DNA from: Pseudomonadota bacterium | GTDB lineage: Bacteria > Pseudomonadota > Gammaproteobacteria > Xanthomonadales > SZUA-36 | DNA length: 64,000 nt | Direction of reading: 5' to 3' | Assembly (NCBI GenBank): GCA_015222805.1 | Contig: JADFVZ010000125.1 | Coordinates: 1-64,000 of the forward strand | Part shown: positions 37,619 to 44,618 of the stretch, one piece after another | Layout: the number at the start of each line of letters is the position of its first letter | Position numbering within the stretch: the first letter of the stretch is position 1 | Program-made: the position numbers and the translations under genes | Notes under the pieces: generated by a model | The model's input: only the letters and a program-made list of their open reading frames with translations | Database searches by the model: none | Told to the model about the DNA's origin: nothing

Positions 37619-37950
37619 TATTCCGGTTAATTTGAACACCGATTCCGGTTTTATTTGAACACCTGATTTCTCAACGCATTCCGAAGTCTCTTTTAACTCA
37701 AGTGTTCATATTGGTCAACTCCTCCGATTAATTTCTGCATGGATTCACCTTTTAGTTTAAGCCGGTGTGAGTTGTGCATTAACCGATCCAGGATGGCATC
37801 AGCCAGCGTGTTATCACCGATGCTGGCGTACCATTTATCGGTTGGCAACTGACTGATGACAACCGTAGATGTGTGACCGTGACGGTCATCCATGATTTCC
37901 ATAAGATCATTTCGATGCGCGGGTTTTAGTGCTTCAAGTGGTATCGCCAA
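37619..37950 (-). pseudogene. IS21-family right end with C-terminal IstB fragment
   Basis: The 85-residue frame 37693-37950 encodes HGHTSTVVISQLPTDKWYAS, then DNTLADAILDRLMHNSHRL, the C-terminal third of the IstB ATPase; the Walker motifs are gone. After its stop, two direct repeats of ATTCCGGTTxxATTTGAACA form the typical IS21 right end (37619-37665). The fragment is cut at its 5' side by the IS6 remnant. Confidence 0.85.
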
Positions 37951-37981
37951 GTTAACCGGCTGTAACTGCTAGAATCAGGCG

Positions 37982-38302
37982 ATGAATACTTATAAGCGTC
38001 ATAGGTTTCCTCCAGATATCATTAGTTACTCAGTTTGGCTCTACTATCGATTTAATCTCAGTCACCGGTATATCGAGGATCTCCTGGCCGAGCGGGGAAT
38101 CACTGTCAGCCATGAATCAATCAGACTGTGGTGCATCAAATTCGGTGCAAGATATGCGAGACGCCTGAAGCGCCGACACAGAGGCTATGGCGACACATTC
38201 TACATCGATGAAGTCTTCATAAAAATTAGCGGTGAGCAACACTACCTTTGGCGGGCAGTGGATCAGGATGGTGTGGTGGTAGCTGTGTATCTCCAAAGAA
38301 AG
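37982..38302 (+). pseudogene. Truncated IS6-family transposase
   Basis: MNTYKRHRFPPDIISYSVWL, then RYIEDLLAERGITVSHESIR and TFYIDEVFIKISGEQHYLWR, VDQDG. This is the N-terminal half of an IS6 transposase with the first two catalytic Asp positions. After about 107 residues the match ends and unrelated codons run to a stop at 38356. The E-containing half and right end are missing. Confidence 0.85.
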
Positions 38303-38305
38303 CGT

Positions 38306-38513
38306 TTAGTTCGGGTAGAGGGTTGTACCTGGGTTGTTAAAATAGTGTTCTTTTAGAATGCTTTTAATATGTTGGTCGCTCGCTTTGTCTGTAAACGCTT
38401 TGAGTGTTTGACCATTTTTCCAGCCAACCGTGTAATCGTCTAAGGACTTAGGTAGGGTTGACAGCCATGCTTCGGCGGACGGATGGAATACGCCATTCGT
38501 CCAAATACTCCTC
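38306..38513 (-). pseudogene. Unidentified protein fragment
   Basis: An open frame without a start reads SIWTNGVFHPSAEAWLSTLP, then KSLDDYTVGWKNGQTLKAFT and ends YFNNPGTTLYPN-stop. The composition is that of a real protein, about 68 residues, but I cannot assign it. Its end touches the point where the IS6 transposase is cut, so it is the neighbour that replaced the transposase 3' half. Confidence 0.35.
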
Positions 38514-38712
38514 TATTTATAATACTTACCTCTTACACGGCTAGCTCAATTTTGTATAAAAATATTAAAATTAAAACCCATATAATCAAAAGGTTATATT
38601 TAGTAAAAGAGCTCAGCTTTGACCCAATGTCACAGCATATCTGTATGAACCGGTTTTTACGCCTCCATCACCTTCTATGTTGAATTGTACTTAAATTTAT
38701 ACCGGCAATTGC
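38514..38712. other. Non-coding stretch before the mini Tn7-like element
   Basis: AT-rich, with a 66-codon plus-strand frame (38483-38683) of random composition. I see no gene or regulatory signal here. Confidence 0.4.
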
Positions 38713-38914
38713 TGTCGGAGAGTAATAAAGTATCATACTGAGTAATAAAGTTGCATACTGGATTTCTAGGCCATTGATAAATAATGATTAAAATATAAGG
38801 TCAGGCAAATTGTGCTTAGCCAGTATGATACTTTATTAATTATGGACAAAAATACACCCATATAGAATGCGGGATACAGTGGGTTTAAGTATGAACCTTT
38901 ATTACTCTCCGACA
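38713..38914. mobile_element. Miniature Tn7-like transposon (202 bp, non-autonomous)
   Basis: Begins TGTCGGAGAGTAATAAAG and ends with the exact reverse complement (18-bp perfect inverted repeat), flanked by identical 5-bp ATTGC at 38708-38712 and 38915-38919. The left side has two tandem 20-bp sites (38721-38740, 38741-38760); the right side has two inverted copies (from 38821 and from 38886). TGT...ACA termini, 5-bp duplication and multiple sites per end are the hallmarks of Tn7/TnsB-type transposition. No gene fits inside. It must have been moved in trans by a TnsB-type transposase not in this window. Confidence 0.85.
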
Positions 38915-39050
38915 ATTGCACTGAATAATGATCAGGGATGAACTTGGTATTATATTGATTACACACTATATTGTCGTCTATATGCTGGTATGAATATGAG
39001 TGCGATTCAACAGTCTTGATAATTATTATTAGTCATCCTCCCAGCATCAA

Positions 39051-39446
39051 TCACAACTTTGCCAGAGATAAGCCATAGAGCACAATTACTAATACGATGA
39101 ACAAGCATAGGGCAGTAAACAGCCCAATTTTTCTGGCTCTGCTTATAAATCCGTAATAGATATCGTGGGAGCAATCTTCACTCGCCGACTTGGCAACCTC
39201 TGCAACTTCTTTTAGGCCTATCCAAACGCCCCATCCAACCACGGCCACACATATGGAAGCAATTACAGAAATTAAAACTATAATAAGAAAGATGGCATTT
39301 TTAGTTTCATTGCTAGTATCAGCACTCAAAATGTACCCAGTTATGGCAACCAAAATAGCCAGATAAAAGGTAAACCCCTTCTGAATAGCCGAGCTAGCTT
39401 CTGAAATATTACTCCACATTAGACCTGCTAGTTCTGATGATTTCAT
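39051..39446 (-). CDS. Small membrane protein, unknown function
   Basis: 131 residues with three hydrophobic segments (FTFYLAILVAITGYILSA, AIFLIIVLISVIASICVAVV and IGLFTALCLFIVLVIVLYGL) and a conserved-looking polar loop EVAEVAKSASEDCSHDIYYG. It may be cargo of the Tn7-like remnant, lying just inside its right end. The start has only a weak Shine-Dalgarno. Family not recognised. Confidence 0.55.
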   Translation of the reverse strand: MKSSELAGLMWSNISEASSAIQKGFTFYLAILVAITGYILSADTSNETKNAIFLIIVLISVIASICVAVVGWGVWIGLKEVAEVAKSASEDCSHDIYYGFISRARKIGLFTALCLFIVLVIVLYGLSLAKL

Positions 39447-39585
39447 TTGTTACATAACCTTGAGGTAAGTTGAAGTCTGAAGCCTAGCGTAAGCTTATCC
39501 GTTTGGCCACTTATTATGTGACTTTTTGGACTTACCAGATGTCGTAGACAACACCAAGCTATTAATTGAGCGGGGCAAGGGGTTG

Positions 39586-39733
39586 TCAGTATGATGCTTT
39601 ATTACTCAGAATAAACCAGAATTTAGTAAATTCAACTTTCAGTATGATACTTTATTTATTTCAGGTTGATTTTATTAACGGTGGAATGCGGGTTATAGGG
39701 GATCTCAGTATGAAACTTTAATACTCTCCTACA
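39586..39733. repeat. Second Tn7-like right end, diverged
   Basis: Three direct copies of CAGTATGATACTTTATTACT-like sequence at 39586-39605, 39640-39659 and 39706-39725, the last running into CTCTCCTACA at 39724-39733. The inner part GGAATGCGGGTTATAGGGGA also matches the mini-element's right side (GAATGCGGGATACAGTGGG), so this is a homologous right end. It abuts a broken subtilase gene. Its true left end was not found for certain. Confidence 0.65.
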
Positions 39734-40197
39734 CATGGACCATTCTTGGTGGTGCCGGCACCGGCCAGGGAGTGGTTGATCTGGAACAGGGCTGGACCCT
39801 AAACCATGAAGACCTCACTGCTCATGGCGCCAGCTTATTATTTGGCGTCTTACAAAACGGATCACGTCCACATGGTACCTCGGTTCTGGGTGAGATATGC
39901 GCCGTTGATAATACTGTAGGTTGTGTCAGCATAGCGTCGGAAATTGCCTCAGTGAACGTATCTTCCCATTCGGGCTCACTGGCTAATGTACCTGATGCCA
40001 TCGTAGCGGCAATTGCCACTATGGATTTCGGTCAGGTGCTGTTGCTGGAAGTTCAAACCGTTGCACCGGCCGCACCGGTATTCGGAGCGCCAGTAGAACT
40101 GATTGATGAATCATTCGAGGCTATTCGCCTGGCTTCAGCCCTGGGGATTATCGTGGTTGAAGCCGGAGGCAATGGTGTCATTTTTGGTAATAGATGA
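39734..40197 (+). pseudogene. Fragment of a subtilisin-like (S8) serine protease
   Basis: The open frame begins at the Tn7-like right end and reads TILGGAGTGQGVVDLEQGW, with the catalytic Asp in VDLEQGW. Then comes HGTSVLGEI with the catalytic His, then LASALGIIVVEAGGNG with the oxyanion-hole Asn. The serine-containing third is absent: the coding sequence is cut near 40175 by an IS21-type end. Both termini were lost to insertions. Confidence 0.8.
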
Positions 40198-40285
40198 GAC
40201 TGAGTTGAAATAGATGAGACTGAGATAGTGATAAAGGCTCAATCAGCAGCTTTTAGGTGAGAGAACCTGGATTGTGACGACAGTA
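40176..40285. repeat. IS21-type left end and attached repeat unit, copy 1
   Basis: TGTCATTTTTGGTAATAGAT at 40176 starts an element end; GxAATAGATGAGACTGAG occurs twice in tandem (40186-40206, 40207-40227). It runs on into about 58 bases, ATCAGCAGCTTTTAGGTGAG onwards, that recur at 40700-40778. The same terminus occurs inverted at 53261-53289. Confidence 0.6.
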
Positions 40286-40322
40286 TTACCATGAATACAG
40301 AGTTTAATAATAGGAGTATGTT

Positions 40323-40595
40323 ATGACAAGTAAAAGAACAGCTTTAATGATAATGTTGGTCACCATGGTACTAATAAGTGCTTGTGCAATGAAAAAACCC
40401 ACAACAGGTGTTGGTCAATGTAAGACGCAGTGTTCACTGGATTACCCAGAAAAATTAACTGAATGTAGAGACTACTGTGATTGTGCATACAAAGGAGCAA
40501 GTATTGCTGATAAAACAAATGGCTCCCCAAAAAAGACAACGGAACTGGCCTGTCGCGCAATAGCCAAAAAGGCGGGTGTAGTAATAACAGATTGA
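40323..40595 (+). CDS. Small cysteine-rich lipoprotein
   Basis: 90 residues. MTSKRTALMIMLVTMVLISA then Cys21 is a lipoprotein signal with lipobox ISAC. The mature part has five more cysteines (GQCKTQCSLDYPEKLTECRD, YCDCAY, LACRAI). TAGGAG precedes the ATG. It lies between two copies of a repeated intergenic unit. Function unknown; possible exported partner or immunity protein is speculation. Confidence 0.6.
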   Translation: MTSKRTALMIMLVTMVLISACAMKKPTTGVGQCKTQCSLDYPEKLTECRDYCDCAYKGASIADKTNGSPKKTTELACRAIAKKAGVVITD

Positions 40596-40611
40596 GCTAC
40601 TTGTCATTTAT

Positions 40612-40778
40612 TGAAATAGATGAGACTAGATCATCTTTGGTAATCAATGAGACAAAATTAGAAAACAGCTGTAACAACTAGAATCAGGTGTCAATATCTG
40701 AAATAGATGAGACTGGGTTAGTGATGAAGAGCTAAATCAGCAGCTTTAGGTGAGAGAAGCTGGTTTGTGGTGACAGTA
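40612..40778. repeat. IS21-type end repeats and repeat unit, copy 2
   Basis: AAATAGATGAGACT occurs at 40614-40627, a weaker copy at 40641-40654, and again at 40701-40714, followed by AATCAGCAGCTTTAGGTGAG and GGTGACAGTA, the same order as copy 1. A short stretch TAACAACTAGAATCAGG at 40671-40687 resembles sequence before the IS6 remnant at 37968. Bases 40779-40993 show no gene; they should hold the promoter of the lipase operon. Confidence 0.55.
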
Positions 40779-40993
40779 AATCTATAAGGAACGTAATAGG
40801 AGGCTGGTTACAGCCAATGCAGTAACTAAAGTGAATAGTGAAATGAAAACAAAACCAAAGGCTGTTGTGCAGGAATTCCTGTAGAGCAATAGTCCAAGGT
40901 ATGTAGCAAAAAACATGAAAACTCTGGCAGGGTTGAAGCTCCCACTGAATGACAAATCTTCCTTGCATCAGAACTTTCCAAAGGAGGCGACTA

Positions 40994-42352
40994 ATGAAAT
41001 GCGTAATATTTATACCGGGAATCATGGGCTCAGAGTTACGGCTCAAAAACTCCAACAAGAAGGTATGGCCGCCCAGTATTTTTGAGCTCACAATCGGTGG
41101 GTATGGTCGGATCAACGAACTGATGGACCCGGCTTTGGTGGCGACCAGGCCCATTGTTGCGATCGGGGGTTTCTATTCCGTCTATCGTTGCATACTCGAT
41201 GATATCAAAACCTGTGGCTACACCAACTCTGGCGCGAGCGGGCGGAAATTTATTTCTTTTCCCTACGACTGGCGCCTCTCAAATTTGGAAACCGCACAGA
41301 AACTAGCCACCCTCCTGGACTCCGAAGATGCTTTCGATGAACTGATTCTGATTGGCCACTCAATGGGTGGACTGGTGCTTCGCCTGCTTCTTGAAAGTGG
41401 TGAGTTTGATCACCGCCCCTGGTTCAATTCAATTACCCGGCTGATTACATATGGTACGCCGCACAATGGGGCTGCCGCTGCCCTGGAGCAGGTTACCGTT
41501 GGCGATAAAACCCTGGGCGTCAGTGCCGCAAACATCAAAATGCTGGCCTCTGATCCAAGATACCCATCGGCCTATCAGTTAGTACCGCCGGCAGATACAG
41601 CGCTGACCATCAAGACCGCTGGTAGCGGTCAGACACCCGAAGCCATCGATTCATTCGACCCCGCAATTATCAGTGCCTTCGGTCTCAAGCAGAGTAATAT
41701 TGATGCTGCGCGCGCCCAATGGGCTGCTTTGAATATAGATGACAAACCTGCCCAAGTCGATTATTTTTCCTTCGTCGGTTCTGCGTTAAAAACTAAGTAT
41801 CGGAACGACTGGAACGGAATCCAGCTCAGCACACAGGAACGCAAAGACAGTGGCGATGGCACGGTGCCGATCAGCAGCGCTATTAATATTAGGATCCCAC
41901 ACGCCTTTTCGCTCAAAAAGCACGCATCAATTTTTGAGGATCGAACAACGCGTTTTGCGCTTTATCGAATGCTCGACGCACCTTCCGGCGTGAAGCCAAT
42001 GTCCGCCGATACGGCTGCTGAGGTAGGTGACCCCACAGCACTGGGGCTGAGTGTCAATAAGGAAAGCTACCAACCTCAGGACATTATCGAGGTGACGGTT
42101 TCCTACGTAGCGCCACAAACGGACCCGGGTGCAAACTTCGAAATATTTAAACTGGATGTTGAGTCTGATGAAGGTGATAGGCTGGAGTCTGTGAGTGAAC
42201 CGATCAAAGTCACGTTTGAAGGGGCTGAAGTCGATAGCTTCACTTTCTCTATCAAAATCGATCTTGAACCGGGCGTGTACGAGCTACGCACTAACAGGAA
42301 GGTAGATGACCCGGGAAGGACCCTTTTCATAGTATCAAGTGTTGAGGAGTAG
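40994..42352 (+). CDS. LCAT-like alpha/beta-hydrolase (lipase/acyltransferase) with C-terminal beta domain
   Basis: 452 residues from the ATG at 40994, which has AAGGAGG 8 bases upstream; an upstream ATG at 40949 adds 15 unlikely residues. KCVIFIPGIMGSELRL is the oxyanion-loop start of lecithin:cholesterol-acyltransferase-like lipases; FPYDWRLS and nucleophile Ser123 in LIGHSMGGLV follow, then YGTPHNG. A catalytic acid/His pair is likely in SGDGTVP and KKHASIF. Residues about 355-450 form a beta-rich, Ig-like domain. No signal peptide, so it acts in the cytosol unless released. It lies 4 bases before a trypsin-like protease gene. Confidence 0.85.
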   Translation: MKCVIFIPGIMGSELRLKNSNKKVWPPSIFELTIGGYGRINELMDPALVATRPIVAIGGFYSVYRCILDDIKTCGYTNSGASGRKFISFPYDWRLSNLETAQKLATLLDSEDAFDELILIGHSMGGLVLRLLLESGEFDHRPWFNSITRLITYGTPHNGAAAALEQVTVGDKTLGVSAANIKMLASDPRYPSAYQLVPPADTALTIKTAGSGQTPEAIDSFDPAIISAFGLKQSNIDAARAQWAALNIDDKPAQVDYFSFVGSALKTKYRNDWNGIQLSTQERKDSGDGTVPISSAINIRIPHAFSLKKHASIFEDRTTRFALYRMLDAPSGVKPMSADTAAEVGDPTALGLSVNKESYQPQDIIEVTVSYVAPQTDPGANFEIFKLDVESDEGDRLESVSEPIKVTFEGAEVDSFTFSIKIDLEPGVYELRTNRKVDDPGRTLFIVSSVEE

Positions 42353-42356
42353 TGAA

Positions 42357-43478
42357 ATGCCCAGCCCTACGGATTTGATCAATGGCCTGTTTATGTGGGC
42401 CCTGAAATATGGCATTTTAACGGATGATGCAATGCGCGAAGCTTCGATGATTTCTGGCGATGCGGATTTGATTCCATTCGATGGTTCACACGCAGAATTT
42501 TTCAAGACCCGTAAGATCGTAAAGATCATTTCACGCAGCCGTGGCTCCACCTCGGTGATCTCTTTGTTCGCGAGGTTACCCATCGCGAGGACCAAGGCTA
42601 CCAAATTAAAAGAGTTGTTTGATGACCGATATCACGAAGAGGGTTTTTCACTCGAGATTGATGTCGCCAAACCATTCAAGATTGATCAGAACATCAAGAG
42701 TACTATTAACCCGATTTACTACCACGATAGGCGCATTGCCTGTGGTTCGTCAGTTGGGTTGGGCAATCAACGCAATGCCGGCACTCTCACTGCATTGGGC
42801 AAAACGTCCAAAGAGGTTTTGATTGGTATTTCCTGCAACCATGTAACGGGTGGTTGCAACACAGCCCGACCTGGCACGCCTATCGTCGTGCCGGGTATCC
42901 AGGATGTCAGTCCCGAAAACCCCGAAATATCTGTGATAGGTGTGCATGATTTTACCGGCCCCATGAGCCAGGGGCTTCCACAAGTGTTCGATATCTCGAA
43001 GAACTGCGATATTGCTTTTTTTCAGATCGATGATAAACAAAGTCAGTTGCTCAGTTCCATGCAGGGCAGCGATACTAATGCTTACGATACACCGACCAAA
43101 TTTGCAAATGTAAAAGAAGGTCTTCTGGTGCAAAAGTGGGGAAGAACCTCTGGCCACACACAAGGCGAGGTCAAGAGAATTGTCAGCGACCCGGAATCAA
43201 TCGAATACAAAGTAACCAGCTATTTCGGACCCACGAGTTCGCAAACATTCAACGGTACGGTCTACTTCAATGATTTTTTTGAAGTTGAGTCTATTGGTAC
43301 TGACCCATTTTCAGTGAGTGGAGACTCTGGTTCTTTGGTGGTAACCGGGGGCAAAGGCAAGAAAATAAAAGTTGTCGGGATAATGATCGGCGGCAATGAC
43401 TCTAAAAGCTACGTCTTGCCTCTAAAGCACATACTGAAAGTTCTCAAGGTACGACTAATTGGCAGCCATAATATCTAG
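42357..43478 (+). CDS. Trypsin-like serine protease with N-terminal helical (effector-associated-type) domain
   Basis: 373 residues from the ATG at 42357 (GAGGAG 8 bases before). About 80 N-terminal residues (MPSPTDLINGLFMWALKYGI, LTDDAMREASM) look like a small helical adaptor domain of the kind joined to proteases in bacterial conflict systems. The protease part has His162 in SCNHVTGG, Asp218 in NCDIAFF and Ser324 in SGDSGSLV. No signal peptide. Organised as an operon with the lipase, which it might cleave and activate. This role is inference. Confidence 0.82.
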   Translation: MPSPTDLINGLFMWALKYGILTDDAMREASMISGDADLIPFDGSHAEFFKTRKIVKIISRSRGSTSVISLFARLPIARTKATKLKELFDDRYHEEGFSLEIDVAKPFKIDQNIKSTINPIYYHDRRIACGSSVGLGNQRNAGTLTALGKTSKEVLIGISCNHVTGGCNTARPGTPIVVPGIQDVSPENPEISVIGVHDFTGPMSQGLPQVFDISKNCDIAFFQIDDKQSQLLSSMQGSDTNAYDTPTKFANVKEGLLVQKWGRTSGHTQGEVKRIVSDPESIEYKVTSYFGPTSSQTFNGTVYFNDFFEVESIGTDPFSVSGDSGSLVVTGGKGKKIKVVGIMIGGNDSKSYVLPLKHILKVLKVRLIGSHNI

Positions 43479-43573
43479 TGCAATTCTTTATTCGACTTAA
43501 GATAATTGGCTCAGCATTCTTCACCTCTAGTTAGGTGGCCAAATTAACTATGCCACTACAATCCTATTAAAAA

Positions 43574-43607
43574 GAGCCAGTCTAATACCTCACCGGGAAG
43601 CTGGCTC
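43574..43607. terminator. Possible bidirectional terminator
   Basis: GAGCCAG (43574-43580) and CTGGCTC (43601-43607) form a 7-bp stem between convergent genes. There is an A-run on its left that would read as a T-run for the minus-strand transcript. Confidence 0.4.
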
Positions 43608-43641
43608 AAATCATGAAGATGAATCTATATATTCAAAACTG

Positions 43642-44592
43642 CTATGAATTAAATGGGGTCGAATCAATCTTTATTGCCTCGAAGGTATGCCCATCTATGG
43701 TCTCTCCAAATATTCGATAAGCTCCTAAGCCACCCAGTGGAAAATTGAATTCACGAGAGACACCGAGCTGATCAAACCAAAAACCATCATTATTTTCAAA
43801 AGTACAAGTTGGCCCTCGTAATTGACCTTCCACCTCAACCAATTTACAAGTAATAGTACCTATTATCAGTACTTCTGGGGGGGGGAAGTATCTTGCAACC
43901 GCATAAGTCACTTCACGGCCTGTCGGTGTCTCTCGAATATTTTTTTTCGTCAGCCTTAGCACTTCAGAGTAAAAAGCCCACTGATTACCAATAAGTAGAA
44001 TATTGGTTACTGCTTCTCCATTGACATGGTATACAAAGGTCCATAGTCCATCAAGATTTGGTAACAAATACTCAGTTCTGTGTGGAAAGTCTGCAGTTGC
44101 TCCATGACCAAAAATAAAAGGTGTAATATTCTGCCAGGGGCCACCATCAAAACTAACACTGGCTAAGTTTTTGTGTCGAAACTTCATTTTCACACGACCA
44201 TAGTCAGTAATGTCAAAACCTGTAACCTCACAATTAAAACAATTGCTGTTTGAGAAGTGATTTAAGGTGGCATCGATCGTCCACATCACACCCACCTCTT
44301 CTGAAGGTGTTAGCGCAGCAGTAAATGTCAACCAGATTGCAGTACCCTCTTCATCGTAGCCATAGTAAATACCAGACACTCTGCCGTTTTGGGTATCAAA
44401 ATTAAATCCCTGAGCGGTTTGGTCTTTGTTGTACCACACTCCGTTGGTTGGCTCAGTTCTCTGTGTGTATTGTTCACAATTGACGCAGGGGACCTCAACA
44501 CCCGTCTGTGCTAAAGCAACAGAGGTGGGCACACCCAATCCAAATAACATCAATATGATAATTATCATCTTCAATTTCTTTTTCATTTGCAT
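43642..44592 (-). CDS. Secreted protein with GVWYN/YYGYD-type repeats, unknown function
   Basis: 316 residues from the ATG at 44590-44592 (AAGGTGG 4 bases upstream); the open frame to 44628 begins at TTG. The signal peptide ends near VPTSVALAQ. The segments NGVWYNKDQTAQGFNFDTQN and GIYYGYDEEGTAIWL belong to a widespread, uncharacterised gammaproteobacterial secreted family, often next to exported proteases. It is downstream of the metzincin gene in the same direction, 26 bases apart, so probably one operon. Confidence 0.7.
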   Translation of the reverse strand: MQMKKKLKMIIIILMLFGLGVPTSVALAQTGVEVPCVNCEQYTQRTEPTNGVWYNKDQTAQGFNFDTQNGRVSGIYYGYDEEGTAIWLTFTAALTPSEEVGVMWTIDATLNHFSNSNCFNCEVTGFDITDYGRVKMKFRHKNLASVSFDGGPWQNITPFIFGHGATADFPHRTEYLLPNLDGLWTFVYHVNGEAVTNILLIGNQWAFYSEVLRLTKKNIRETPTGREVTYAVARYFPPPEVLIIGTITCKLVEVEGQLRGPTCTFENNDGFWFDQLGVSREFNFPLGGLGAYRIFGETIDGHTFEAIKIDSTPFNS

Positions 44593-44618
44593 GTCCACCT
44601 TATTCAATTGCTTACTAA

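Noticed and set aside
38766..38966. 66-codon minus-strand frame
   Set aside because: Crosses the right end and target duplicate of the mini Tn7-like element, so it is not an ancestral gene.
36592..39733. CRISPR array
   Set aside because: The AGTATCATACT repeats are irregularly spaced, in both orientations and not separated by uniform spacers. No cas gene was seen.
40176..40778. Integron cassette with attC sites
   Set aside because: The recurring unit lacks the R'/R'' core sites (GTTRRRY and RYYYAAC) and foldable arms. No integrase is present.
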